DNA of 41,242 bases, from positions 1 through 41,242 of IMG/VR virus record IMGVR_UViG_3300044796_000357. One strand, written 5' to 3'. This document shows positions 15,263 through 22,742 of the stretch, in pieces; within the stretch, counting starts at the first letter, position 1; the number at the start of each line of letters is the position of its first letter. The stretch is from a virus. The notes under the pieces are model-generated. The model saw only the letters and a list, made by a program, of their open reading frames with translations. It was not told the origin of the DNA and did no database searches. The position numbers and the translations under genes are program-made.

Positions 15263-16536
15263 TGGCGACGACAGATGCCGAGGCGATCGGCCTGCCGTTC
15301 GAGGAGGCGATCGACTTCTTCCGGGGCAAGGCGAAGGTGCCGACGAGCCACTGGACGGATGTCTGGCGCACCGCGCACTCGCACAGCTTCATGGTCGCCG
15401 GCGCCGCCACGGATGCGCTCTTAGGGGACTTCCAGGACGCGCTTAAGAAGGCGCTGGAGCACGGCACCACGCTCGCCGAGTTCCGCGGCGACTTCGACGC
15501 CATCGTGGCCAGGCACGGCTGGAGCTACAATGGCACGCCGGGCTGGCGCAGCCGGATCATCTACGAGACCAACATGTCGACCGCCTATTCGGCCGGGCGC
15601 TATGCCCAGATGACCGAGCCGGAGACGCTGGCGGCCTTCCCCTACTGGCAATATGTCCACTCCGGCAGCAACCACCCGCGGCTGCAGCATCTGGGCTGGA
15701 ACGGGCTGACGCTGCGGGCGGACGACCCGTTCTGGGAGAGCCACTATCCGCCGAACGGCTGGCGCTGCGGCTGCTCGGTGCGGCCGGTCTCGCCGGGCGG
15801 GCTGCGGCGGATGGGCAAGTCCGGCCCCGACGTGGCGCCGCCGATCCAGACGCGGCCGTGGCGCAACCCGAAGACGGGGGCGGTGCACCAGGTTCCCGTC
15901 GGGATCGATCCGGGGTTCGACTACAACCCCGGCATGGCGTGGCAGGAGGGCGCGAAGGCGCTGCCGGTGAAGGCGCCGGATCTGCGGCCGGTGAAGCCGA
16001 AGGCGCCGCCGGTGCTGCAGGCGGAGGACGATCGGCTGACCGAGGCCTACCGGCCGTGGGCGGAGACAGCCTCGCCGGACGAGGCCGCGGCGCTGGCCGA
16101 CTACAAGGCGCGCGGCGCCCGGCCGATCAACGCGGTGCTGCGCGGCGAGCGGGACCTGCCGTCGCTGCGCCACCAGGCCGAGCTGCTGCAAGGGTTCCTG
16201 GATCGGGCGGAGGCGCCGAGCGACCTGCGGCTGCTGCGCAGCATCGGCCCCGGCGAGCTGGTGGCGCTGCACCAGGTGGGCGAGGGCGGCGTGTTCGAGC
16301 AGGCGGGGTTCACCTCGACGACGATCTCGGCCGAGGCCGCGGACGCCTATGCCAAGGGGGGCCCGGTGATCACGCTGCGGGTGCGGCGCGGCCAGCGCGG
16401 CGTGGCCTATGTCCACCCGTTCCCGGCGATCCGCTATTGGCAATATGAGGTGCTCATGCGCGCCGGATCGCGCTATAGGATCGTCTCGATGGCGGACGGC
16501 AAGATCGTCCTGGAACTGGTGGAACGGCATGGCTGA
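15262..16536 (+). CDS. F: gpF-like minor head protein fused to an ADP-ribosyltransferase-like domain
   Basis: 424 residues. The N-terminal part (about 1-185) is the Mu gp30/SPP1 gp7 head-morphogenesis domain: ARHGWSYNGTPGWRSRIIYE, TNMSTAYSAGRYAQM, and NGWRCGCSVRPVS (165-177). A proline-rich linker (about 235-255) leads to a C-terminal domain (about 256-424) with the layout of R-S-E class ADP-ribosyltransferases: a candidate Arg in LRLLRSIGPG (R326), the STS-like turn AGFTSTTIS (S352) and the QxE motif WQYEVLM (Q394, E396). Such domains transfer ADP-ribose from NAD to proteins. Being part of a virion protein, it could enter the new host with the DNA. The activity is inferred, not shown. Confidence 0.82.
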   Translation: MATTDAEAIGLPFEEAIDFFRGKAKVPTSHWTDVWRTAHSHSFMVAGAATDALLGDFQDALKKALEHGTTLAEFRGDFDAIVARHGWSYNGTPGWRSRIIYETNMSTAYSAGRYAQMTEPETLAAFPYWQYVHSGSNHPRLQHLGWNGLTLRADDPFWESHYPPNGWRCGCSVRPVSPGGLRRMGKSGPDVAPPIQTRPWRNPKTGAVHQVPVGIDPGFDYNPGMAWQEGAKALPVKAPDLRPVKPKAPPVLQAEDDRLTEAYRPWAETASPDEAAALADYKARGARPINAVLRGERDLPSLRHQAELLQGFLDRAEAPSDLRLLRSIGPGELVALHQVGEGGVFEQAGFTSTTISAEAADAYAKGGPVITLRVRRGQRGVAYVHPFPAIRYWQYEVLMRAGSRYRIVSMADGKIVLELVERHG

Positions 16537-16723
16537 CCAGGTGCATGTGGCGGAGGCGGAGGGCAACCGGGCGGTGCTGATCGCGCGCATCCGCTCGCTG
16601 GCGCCGGCGCTGCTGCCGGCCGACCCGTCGGAGAGCACCGAGGACCTGCGTTGGCTGCTGACGGAGATCGAGCAGCAGATCGCCGACTTCGCCGCGGCCG
16701 GGTTCGTCGACCAGGCGGAGTAG
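16529..16723 (+). CDS. Small hypothetical protein
   Basis: 64 residues, acidic and helical (NRAVLIARIRSLAPALLPAD, STEDLRWLLTEIEQQIADF). No family recognised. Overlaps the head protein gene by 8 bases and lies 5 bases before the gpG-like gene. Confidence 0.5.
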   Translation: MADQVHVAEAEGNRAVLIARIRSLAPALLPADPSESTEDLRWLLTEIEQQIADFAAAGFVDQAE

Positions 16724-16728
16724 CGGCC

Positions 16729-17232
16729 GTGGCCGGCGCCCGGATCAACGTCACCCTCGACGAGCAGGCGGTCCAGGCGCGGCTGCTGCGGCTGAAGGCG
16801 CTCGGCGGCCCGGTGACACTGCGGCAGATCGGCGTCGGCCTGGTGGCGAACGTGCAGGCGCGGATGGATGCCGGGCACGATCCCGAGGGCAACGCCTGGC
16901 ATACGCTCAACCCGGCCTATGCGGCGATCAAGCGCGGGCCTGGCATCCTGCGCGAGGCCGGCATGCGCGGTGGCCTGCAGGGCAGCATCACCTTCCGCAC
17001 CGGCGCCCATACGGTGACCTGGGGCACGAACAAGATCTACGGCGCGGTGCACCAGTTCGGCGCCACCATCGTGCCGAAGAGCAAGGCGGCGCTGGTGTTC
17101 AAGCTGGCCGGCGGCTGGGTGCGGGCGAAGAAGGTGACGATCCCGGCGCGGCCCTATCTCGGCTTCGGGCCGGAAGATCGGGCGACGGTGCTGGAGGCGC
17201 TCGACGGCCAGATCGCGCGGGCGTTGCGGTGA
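16729..17232 (+). CDS. G: Virion morphogenesis protein (Mu gpG family)
   Basis: 167 residues, the usual length for the phage virion morphogenesis (gpG, tail completion) family. Features are QIGVGLVANVQARMDAGHDP, EGNAWHTLNP.YA, LREAGMRGGLQGSITFRTG, WGTNKIYGAVHQFGATI and ARPYLGFGPED, all typical. In Mu, gpG works in head-tail maturation. GTG at 16729 gives the natural N-terminus (VAGARINVTLDE). It marks the left border of the accessory region. Confidence 0.9.
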   Translation: MAGARINVTLDEQAVQARLLRLKALGGPVTLRQIGVGLVANVQARMDAGHDPEGNAWHTLNPAYAAIKRGPGILREAGMRGGLQGSITFRTGAHTVTWGTNKIYGAVHQFGATIVPKSKAALVFKLAGGWVRAKKVTIPARPYLGFGPEDRATVLEALDGQIARALR

Positions 17233-17306
17233 TCGTTACTCCGGGCGTTTGACGCGGCGTTGCGGCGAGGGTGGCAGGAGTCGGGCGAGCCCAGGGGATG
17301 GTAGCG

Positions 17307-17873
17307 ATGTTCCGGACCAGCGTGGTAATTATGGTGTGCGCGGCGGCGCTGTGGGCAATGCCGGCGCGAGCCGACGATAGCGGCGTCGCGGTGCGGATCG
17401 ACAAGGTGTTCGTCTCCATCGGTCCCGCGGTGGTGGCGCGCATCGTGCGGGCCGATAGCGACGCGGCGATTTGCCGCCTCGAATTTCATGCCGGCGTCGA
17501 TGTGCTCACCTTCGAGTGGGCTGGCCCGAAGGATGACGTGGTGATGGCGCTGCACCGGCCGTCCTGGATGTTCGATACCGACGGCGTGATGGTCAGGATG
17601 CGGGTCTACGTCAACGGGGCGCAGATCTTCCACGACGAGACCGGCGCGCTCATCCCGATCGCCACCGCCGACGCGCGTGGACCCTTCATCACCTTCCGCC
17701 TCGCCTTCGACGTAATCACGATGATCTCCCGCGCTGGCGAGATCGGCTTCGAGTTCGTCGACGAGATCGACGCTCCGATGCGCTTCTCGACGCGCGGCAA
17801 GGCGATCCTGCTGCCGGCGGTCGAGCGCTGCCAGCAGAGCCTGGCGCCGGCCGCGGATGCCCCGGGCGGCTGA
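17307..17873 (+). CDS. Secreted/periplasmic accessory protein of unknown function
   Basis: 188 residues with a clear signal peptide: MFRTSVVIMVCAAALWAMPARA then DDSG, cleavage after about residue 22. The mature part looks beta-rich (VRIDKVFVSIGPAVVARIVR, VKD-free strands, FITFRLAFDVITMI) and has two Cys residues (AICRL, VERCQQ) that could form a disulphide. No family recognised. An ATG at 17298 and a GTG at 17271 are alternative starts; 17307 gives the best signal peptide, with GGGGA about 10 bases upstream. It lies in the slot between gpG and the protease gene where Mu-like phages carry accessory genes, so it may change the lysogen's envelope, for example superinfection exclusion (inference). 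Confidence 0.55.
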   Translation: MFRTSVVIMVCAAALWAMPARADDSGVAVRIDKVFVSIGPAVVARIVRADSDAAICRLEFHAGVDVLTFEWAGPKDDVVMALHRPSWMFDTDGVMVRMRVYVNGAQIFHDETGALIPIATADARGPFITFRLAFDVITMISRAGEIGFEFVDEIDAPMRFSTRGKAILLPAVERCQQSLAPAADAPGG

Positions 17874-17910
17874 ATGCCAATGGCATCGTCGGGCGCCGGT
17901 GTGGATATGC

Positions 17911-17940
17911 TTGACGCCAGACTCCTTGCGGGAGCAGAGT
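17911..17940 (+). promoter_or_regulatory. Candidate promoter for accessory regulator pair
   Basis: TTGACG (17911-17916), five of six bases of a consensus -35 box, with CAGAGT 18 bases later as a weak -10 box. It would drive the 18129/18338 gene pair through a structured leader. Weak evidence. Confidence 0.3.
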
Positions 17941-17948
17941 CCGGACGC

Positions 17949-18122
17949 GGGTTCAAAGCCGCTTGGAGTTCCTGAGTGAAGACTGATCCAGATCGCATCC
18001 GGCCGGGGGGCGGTGACGCATGTCCAGGGCGCAAGCCTAAAGGCCATCGCACCCCTACTCCAGGGGCTTTGAACCCCCGGCTCTGCGCGATCGCTCAACT
18101 GCGGTTTCAAAGCCGCTTGGAG
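17949..18122 (+). repeat. Leader with duplicated and inverted TTCAAAGCC repeats
   Basis: A 17-base direct repeat TTCAAAGCCGCTTGGAG occurs at 17952-17968 and 18106-18122. Each copy ends in a GGAG ribosome-binding site followed by a start codon in the same frame (GTG 17976 and ATG 18129). Between them GGCTTTGAACCC (18065-18076) is the exact reverse complement of GGGTTCAAAGCC (17949-17960) and could pair with either copy. No gene of known type lies in 17874-18128. The region looks like a regulatory leader or operator array. Confidence 0.55.
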
Positions 18123-18128
18123 GTCATT

Positions 18129-18341
18129 ATGCAAGCAGCCAACGACAACGACGGCATCGACTGGTCGGCCCCGGTGCGGCCGAGCTTCCGCGATCTGATC
18201 GAGACAACGCTGATGAACCTGCGGCCGGCGCCGGACGTGGCGCTGGTCCGCCGGGCCGCGAACGACAACGGCGACATGGCGCCGGCGATGGAAATCCTGG
18301 CGGCGCTGCTCGAATGCTGGGGCGAGGTGCGGCCGACGTGA
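18129..18341 (+). CDS. Small accessory protein paired with an HTH regulator (anti-CRISPR-like position)
   Basis: 70 residues, slightly acidic, with a repeated AANDND/AANDNG motif (residues 3-8 and about 47-52) and a helical middle (FRDLIETTLMNLRPAPDVAL). No family recognised. A strong ribosome-binding site GGAGG precedes the ATG; a longer in-frame form from GTG 17976 (121 residues) is possible because that start has its own GGAG. It overlaps the XRE regulator gene by four bases. The place between gpG and protease genes, and the small-gene-then-HTH order, are those of acr-aca loci in Pseudomonas Mu-like phages; function here is unproven. Confidence 0.55.
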   Translation: MQAANDNDGIDWSAPVRPSFRDLIETTLMNLRPAPDVALVRRAANDNGDMAPAMEILAALLECWGEVRPT

Positions 18342-18799
18342 AGCCGCCGATTGCTTTGCAAAAAGAGCTGTTAGGGCGGCGCGTTCGCGCCGTCCGAGCT
18401 GCACGCAAGCTCTCGCTTGCTGTCGTTGCAGCGTTTGTGGGCGTCTCGAAAATGGCCGTTTCGAAATGGGAGCGTGGTGAGGCGGCTCCCGAGAACGCCA
18501 ATCTCGCACGACTGGCCGAGGCTCTTGGCGTCGAAATACGGTGGCTCGGCGACAAGCGCCCGATTGATGGCGCCGAAGTGCGGCGGCTTCTTCCCGCGCG
18601 GGCGCCGGGTGATTTCCTGACCGAGGCGGAGCACGCCGCGGCCCGTGAGGCGGCCGCGCGGCGTGCTGCTCTCCTGGTGCGCCCTCGCCGTCCGGCGCAC
18701 GTTGAGACTAGGTTCGTAGCGCCCTGCCGGGTGTGTGGCACGACCAACGGGGTTTTGTTCGGGGTCTGCTCGCCCTGTATGGCAGGACGTCCCGTTTAA
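18338..18799 (+). CDS. XRE-family regulator with C-terminal zinc ribbon
   Basis: 153 residues. The N-terminal helix-turn-helix (about 10-65) reads VRAVRAARKLSLAVVAAFVG then VSKMAVSKWERGEAAPENAN and LARLAEALGVEIRWLG, a standard XRE fold. The C-terminal part has two Cys pairs, CRVC and CSPC, separated by 11 residues, a likely zinc ribbon. GTG start overlaps the upstream small gene as GTGA. It probably controls its own operon through the repeats in the 17949-18122 leader, as Aca proteins do (inference). Confidence 0.75.
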   Translation: MKPPIALQKELLGRRVRAVRAARKLSLAVVAAFVGVSKMAVSKWERGEAAPENANLARLAEALGVEIRWLGDKRPIDGAEVRRLLPARAPGDFLTEAEHAAAREAAARRAALLVRPRRPAHVETRFVAPCRVCGTTNGVLFGVCSPCMAGRPV

Positions 18800-18801
18800 G
18801 A

Positions 18802-18846
18802 GGCGCTAAAGCGCCCCGCAGGCGCTTGTAAACCGGTCCTGCGGGG
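18802..18846 (+). terminator. Hairpins after the accessory regulator
   Basis: Immediately after the regulator stop lies GGCGCT-AA-AGCGCC (18802-18815), then a 9-pair stem CCCCGCAGG/CCTGCGGGG (18814-18822, 18838-18846) with a 15-base loop. The two overlap and could be alternatives. There is no U-run, so termination is only a suggestion. Confidence 0.3.
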
Positions 18847-18913
18847 GTTGCGCGCGCGCGGAGGGCGGCCGGCGCCAGCGCTTGAAATTTCCGGGCTGTC
18901 GGCGCAGCCTGTC

Positions 18914-18973
18914 CAGACGCCGCACTTGCGGCGGCGAGGTGAGCGACAGCGGTCCGCTTGGACCGCGAGAGCG
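18914..18973 (-). repeat. Double-hairpin element, copy I (reverse)
   Basis: Reverse-strand copy between the regulator and the protease gene. On the plus strand, hairpin 1 is GCGGTCC/GGACCGC (18949-18955, 18960-18966) with loop GCTT; hairpin 2 is CGCCGC/GCGGCG (18918-18923, 18928-18933) with loop ACTT. It is non-coding here, and ends 6 bases before the late promoter motif at 18979. Confidence 0.8.
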
Positions 18974-18978
18974 CTGGC

Positions 18979-18997
18979 GGAAACTGCTCCGCATGCC
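18979..18997 (+). promoter_or_regulatory. Candidate late promoter element, head operon (PI-like)
   Basis: Second copy of GGAA-N3-GCTCCGCATGCC, 32 bases before the ATG of the protease/scaffold gene. Location corresponds to PI of Mu, the promoter upstream of gene I. The bases beyond the core are less conserved than in the other two copies. Confidence 0.5.
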
Positions 18998-19028
18998 GCC
19001 GCCGCGGCGCCGCCGCCATCGTGCGGCC

Positions 19029-20054
19029 ATGCTTATTGCCTCCCGCCATTCCGCCCTTCCCGAGGACGCGACGCCGCCCGAATGGGTGCAGCTCGTGCCG
19101 GCCGGCGTGTTCAAGGGCCAGGACGGGCGCGGCCCCTACCGGCTGGCCAATCCGGCCGCGGTGATCCGCGCCTCGATGGAGGGCGGCGCCAAGCTGCCCA
19201 TTGACGAGAACCACGCCACCGACGCGGCGATGAAGTCCGGCCAGCCGTCGCCGGCGCGGGGATGGATCGTCGAGCTGCAGACGCGGGCCGACGGCATCTG
19301 GGGGCGGGTCGAGTGGACGCCCTCGGGCGTGCAGCTGATGACCGAGCGCGCCTATCGCGGCATCTCGCCGGTCTTCGAGCACGACAAGCATGGCGTGGTG
19401 CTCCGCGTCCTGCGCGCGGCGCTGACCAACACGCCGAACCTGACGCAGCTCGCGTCGCTCAACTCCTCCAACCAGGGAACACAAATGGACCCGATCGCAC
19501 TTCGGAAGGCCCTCGGGCTGCCCGATACCGCCGACGAGGCGGCCATTCTTGCCGCCGTGACCGCTAACGCCACCGCGGTGTCGGCACATGCCGCCCAGCT
19601 CGCGGCGATCGCCACCGCGGCCGGCGCCCCCGCCGGCGCGGATGCCGCCACGCTGGTGACCGCGCTGCAGACGCAGCGGGCCGCCGCGGTATCGCCGGAG
19701 ACGGTGGTGACGCTGCAGACGCAGCTCGCCACGCTGCAGGCCGACCGCGCCCGCGAGAAGGCGGTCGCCTTCGTCGACGGGGCGATCCGGGCGGGCAAGC
19801 CGATCAACCCGGTGCGCGATACCTACATCGCCCAGCACATCGCCAACCCGACGCAGACCGAGGCGCTGATCAACGCCCTGCCGTCGATCCACGCCGGCGG
19901 GGTGGAGGTCGCCCTGCACGATGCCCAGGACGGCGACCCCGGCCTGACCGCGGTGGAGCGGCAGACCTGCGCCAAGATGGGGCTCGATCCGAAGAAGTTC
20001 GCCGAGCAGAAGAAGCGCCGCCTCGCCGGCGGCAATGAAGGAGGGCAGGCGTAA
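19029..20054 (+). CDS. I: Head maturation protease / scaffold (Mu gpI family)
   Basis: 341 residues. Cleaves scaffold and head proteins during prohead maturation; in Mu the C-terminal part is also made separately as scaffold Z. The N-terminal protease domain (about 1-140) shows PEWVQLVPAGVFKGQDGRGP, LPIDENHATD (a conserved D-N-H segment with the likely catalytic His), GWIVELQTRADGIWGRVEW and AYRGISPVFEHDK. The C-terminal half is Ala/Thr/Gln-rich coiled coil (about 155-265), as expected of a scaffold. ATG at 19029 is used; an ATG at 18993 is in frame but adds only Arg/Pro-rich residues. An internal Met (QMDPIALRKALGLPDTA, about residue 153) is a candidate start for a separate scaffold. Confidence 0.9.
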   Translation: MLIASRHSALPEDATPPEWVQLVPAGVFKGQDGRGPYRLANPAAVIRASMEGGAKLPIDENHATDAAMKSGQPSPARGWIVELQTRADGIWGRVEWTPSGVQLMTERAYRGISPVFEHDKHGVVLRVLRAALTNTPNLTQLASLNSSNQGTQMDPIALRKALGLPDTADEAAILAAVTANATAVSAHAAQLAAIATAAGAPAGADAATLVTALQTQRAAAVSPETVVTLQTQLATLQADRAREKAVAFVDGAIRAGKPINPVRDTYIAQHIANPTQTEALINALPSIHAGGVEVALHDAQDGDPGLTAVERQTCAKMGLDPKKFAEQKKRRLAGGNEGGQA

Positions 20055-20464
20055 TGGCCCTCACGGCAGACGTCCTCTACAACCGCCGCGGCCAGCCCGG
20101 CCGCAACGAGTTCGGCTATCCGCTGGCGCCGGGCGAGATCGTCTATCGCGGCAGCCTGGTGGCGGTGAACGCCGCGGGCCAGCTGCAGCGCATCCAGACC
20201 AGCGGCAGCGTGGCCTTCGTCGGTATGGCCGACCGGCAGCTCAGCAACGTCGGCAACGCCAGCGCGCTCAGCACGCCGCCGGTGACGGCGCTCAAGGGCA
20301 CCTGGGGCATCGCGGTGCCGTCGGCCACCGCCGCCAACATCAACGCCACCGTCTATGCGACCGACGACAACACGTTGACGTTGACGGCCGGCTCCAACCT
20401 CGCGGTCGGCTCGCTCGTCGGCATCGAGAACGGTCTCACCTACGTTCAGTTCACGGGGTCCTGA
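20054..20464 (+). CDS. Putative capsid decoration/cement protein
   Basis: 136 residues. Beta-rich and Gly/Ala/Thr-rich (GEIVYRGSLVAVNAAGQLQR, LKGTWGIAVPSATAANINAT), with the general look of small head decoration proteins. It lies between the protease/scaffold and major head genes, where Mu-like phages often carry such a protein. The overlap with the protease stop is one base (TAATGG). No strong motif, so the call rests mainly on position. Confidence 0.6.
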   Translation: MALTADVLYNRRGQPGRNEFGYPLAPGEIVYRGSLVAVNAAGQLQRIQTSGSVAFVGMADRQLSNVGNASALSTPPVTALKGTWGIAVPSATAANINATVYATDDNTLTLTAGSNLAVGSLVGIENGLTYVQFTGS

Positions 20465-20467
20465 TCC

Positions 20468-21406
20468 ATGCCGCAAATCACTGTTCCGGTGCTGCAGAGC
20501 ATCAACGACGGCGTCAATCTCGCCTACAACTCGCAGCTCTGGGCGGCCAAGTCGGTCTACCCGGCCTTCACCTTCGAGGCGCCGTCGACCGGCGATGCCG
20601 AAGTCTATCCGCGCCTCGACATGCTCTCGGGCCTGCGCGAGTGGATCGGCGATCGCGTCGCCAAGCAGCTCAGCCTGGTCACCTTCCGCATCGTCAACCG
20701 GCTGTTCGAAGAGACCATCGCCGTCCAGCGCACCGACATCGAGGACGACAAGTACGGCTTCCTCACGCCGATCGCGCAGCAGCTCGGCGAGAACGCCGCC
20801 CGTTTCCCGGACCTGCTGGTCGCCCAGCTGCTGCTCGCCGGCCACACCACGCCCTGCTACGACGGGCAGAACTTCTTCGACACCGCGCACCCGAGCTTCA
20901 CTTCGTCGGGCGGGGCGACGACGCTGGCCAACTATGCCTCCGGCAGCAGCCCGGTCTGGTATCTGTTCGACACCAGCCGCGTGCTCAAGCCGGTGATCTT
21001 CCAGAAGCGCAAGCCGTTCGAGATCATCCCCAAGTTCAGCCCGACCGACCCCAACGTGTTCTGGAGCAAGGAATTCGAGTGGGGCGTCGATGGCCGCTGC
21101 AACGTCGGCTTCGGCATCTGGCAGCTCGGCTTCATGTCCACCCAGCCGCTGACCGACGTGAACCTGCTGGCGGCGCGGGCGCTGATGGCGAGCTATCGCC
21201 GGCCGGACGGCGCGCCGATGGGCATCATGCCCGACCTGCTGGTGACGGGGTCGGCCAACTACCCGACGGCCAAGGCGCTGTACGAGAACGAGTTCATCCC
21301 GGGCGCCACCAGCATCGCCGACTATGGCGGCACGGCGCCGGCGTCGCTGGTGCCGAACATCGTCAAGGGCATGTTCAAGCCGCTTGAAAACCAGTGGCTC
21401 AATTAA
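20468..21406 (+). CDS. T: Major head (capsid) protein, Mu gpT family
   Basis: 312 residues, about the size of Mu gpT (305). Forms the icosahedral shell. Recognisable parts: YPAFTFEAPSTGDAEVYPRL, LSLVTFRIVNRLFEETIAVQ, RTDIEDDKYGFLTPIAQQLG, CYDGQNFFDTAHP (a hallmark of gpT-like proteins, with FD..HP), DTSRVLKPVIFQKRKPFEI, FEWGVDGRCNVGFG IWQ and PDLLVTGSANY. It starts 4 bases after the decoration gene and is followed by repeat C. Confidence 0.95.
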   Translation: MPQITVPVLQSINDGVNLAYNSQLWAAKSVYPAFTFEAPSTGDAEVYPRLDMLSGLREWIGDRVAKQLSLVTFRIVNRLFEETIAVQRTDIEDDKYGFLTPIAQQLGENAARFPDLLVAQLLLAGHTTPCYDGQNFFDTAHPSFTSSGGATTLANYASGSSPVWYLFDTSRVLKPVIFQKRKPFEIIPKFSPTDPNVFWSKEFEWGVDGRCNVGFGIWQLGFMSTQPLTDVNLLAARALMASYRRPDGAPMGIMPDLLVTGSANYPTAKALYENEFIPGATSIADYGGTAPASLVPNIVKGMFKPLENQWLN

Positions 21407-21417
21407 CCTGACGGCAG

Positions 21418-21477
21418 CGCTTTCGCGGGCCGAAGGCGGCCCGCTGTCGCTCCCGTCGCCAAGCAAGGGGCTTGTCA
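21418..21477 (+). repeat. Double-hairpin element, copy C (forward)
   Basis: Hairpin 1: GCGGGCCG/CGGCCCGC (21425-21432, 21437-21444), AAGG loop. Hairpin 2: CAAGC/GCTTG (21460-21464, 21470-21474), loop AAGGG. Wholly intergenic; the loop AAGGGG lies 7 bases before the GTG start at 21478. Confidence 0.85.
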
Positions 21478-21720
21478 GTGAAGCTGATCATCGTCAATCG
21501 CCGGCCCGGCATGATCCGTGGCGGCCGCTCGCACCCTCCGGTGGCGAGCTACAGCGCCGCCGAGGCGGTCGCCGCCTTCAGTCCCGAGCAGCTGGCGGAC
21601 ATTGCCGGCGAGCCGGAGATGACGGTGGTGGTCGGCGAGGAGGTCGCCGTCGAGCAGGCGGCCGAAGTGACGGCGCTGCTCCAGGCCGATGCCGACAAGG
21701 CGCCGCGGGCGAAGAAGTAG
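21478..21720 (+). CDS. Small head/connector protein (Mu gp35 / HI1506-like)
   Basis: 80 residues. MKLIIVNRRPGMIRGGRSHP and PEQLADIAGEPEMTVVVGEE resemble the short HI1506/gp35-like proteins found after the major head protein in Mu-like phages; these carry a recurrent R.G..H....Y....F...QL..L pattern. The C-terminus is Ala/Glu-rich. GTG start at 21478 uses the ribosome-binding site provided by repeat C. Role in the virion unknown. Confidence 0.7.
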   Translation: MKLIIVNRRPGMIRGGRSHPPVASYSAAEAVAAFSPEQLADIAGEPEMTVVVGEEVAVEQAAEVTALLQADADKAPRAKK

Positions 21721-21723
21721 CCG

Positions 21724-22140
21724 ATGCCCTACGCCTACCCCGCCGACATGATCAGCAGGTTCGGCCAGGTGGAGATGATCCGCCTGACCGCGCCGGCCGA
21801 GCAGGACGCCATCGCGGTGGACATTCCGGCGGTGGAGCGGGCGCTCAATGACGCCTCGGTGCTGATCGATACCTACCTGCGCAAGCGCTACCAGGTGCCG
21901 CTGGCGGTGGCGCCGGCGGAGATCTCGCGCGCCGCCTGTATGCTGGCGCGCTACGACCTCAGCCACGGCGAGAACAAGGAGCCTTCCGAGCAGACACGCC
22001 TGGCGCGCAAGGAGGTGATCGACTGGCTCGGCCAGATCACCCGCGGCGCGGTGCTGCTCGACCTCGCCGAGGTCGAGCCGGGCGATGACAGCTACGCCCA
22101 GATGCAGGACCGGCCGCAGATGTTCGGGGGCTGGCCGTGA
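21724..22140 (+). CDS. Connector protein (Mu gp36, DUF1320 family)
   Basis: 138 residues. YAYPADMISRFGQVEMIRLT at the N-terminus, VERALNDASVLIDTYLRKRY, ISRAACMLARYDLSHGENKE and ARKEVIDWLGQITRGAVLL are the successive conserved helices of DUF1320 head-tail connector-like proteins. Overlaps the following gene at GTGA. Confidence 0.9.
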   Translation: MPYAYPADMISRFGQVEMIRLTAPAEQDAIAVDIPAVERALNDASVLIDTYLRKRYQVPLAVAPAEISRAACMLARYDLSHGENKEPSEQTRLARKEVIDWLGQITRGAVLLDLAEVEPGDDSYAQMQDRPQMFGGWP

Positions 22141-22742
22141 GCCTCTCGCTGCCCGTTTCCGGCCCGCTCGCGCTCACCGGCGCGGCACTGTCCGACCGGT
22201 TGAAGCTGGTGTTCCCGCCGGAGCGCTTCACCCATGGCTTCATGCCGGCGAAGATCGACCAGGCGGCCTGGAAGCAGATCACGCGGCGCATGCCATTCGT
22301 CGGCCTCGGCTGGACCGAGGTCGCGGCGCGCGAGGATGCAGGGCGGCTGTTCGATGGCACCAGCCATTGGACCGTCTTCCTGGTGACCCGCAACAGCGCC
22401 GGCATCGCGCAGCGCTACTTCGGCGACGCGCTGGGACCCGGCCTGTTCCAGATGGTGCAGGCGGCGATCGGCGTGCTGCACGGCTGGACGATCGAGGGCT
22501 CCCCGGACGGCGACAAAGGCCGCATCGGCACCGTCGCGGTGACGCGTGCCGGCAACCTTTTCGCCGAGGGCATCGACCTCGACGACAGCGCCATCGCCGG
22601 GCTCGACCTGGTGGCGAAGTTCACCCTGCCGGTCCCCGCGGCAGTGCATGGCGACGAGCCGGACATCCTCAAGACGCTCGGCATCGACTGGCAATTCAAC
22701 GGCGGGGACTTCCCCGACGTTTTCACAACGGAGGCGGCCTGA
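22137..22742 (+). CDS. Tail-related protein (Mu gp37, DUF1834-like)
   Basis: 201 residues. Position between gp36 and gp38 equivalents and the general pattern (RMPFVGLGWTEV, HWTVFLVTRNS, LFQMVQAAIGVLHGWTI, GTVAVTRAGNLFAEGI, GLDLVAKFTLP) fit the gp37/DUF1834 tail-terminator-like group. GTG start overlaps the gp36 stop. Sequence motifs are modest, so the identification leans on order. Confidence 0.72.
   Translation: MSLSLPVSGPLALTGAALSDRLKLVFPPERFTHGFMPAKIDQAAWKQITRRMPFVGLGWTEVAAREDAGRLFDGTSHWTVFLVTRNSAGIAQRYFGDALGPGLFQMVQAAIGVLHGWTIEGSPDGDKGRIGTVAVTRAGNLFAEGIDLDDSAIAGLDLVAKFTLPVPAAVHGDEPDILKTLGIDWQFNGGDFPDVFTTEAA

Noticed and set aside
17920-17970. T-arm-like GCGGGTTCAAAGCCGC, considered as a tRNA
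   Set aside because: No matching acceptor, D- and anticodon stems could be folded around it, and the same segment recurs as a ribosome-binding leader.
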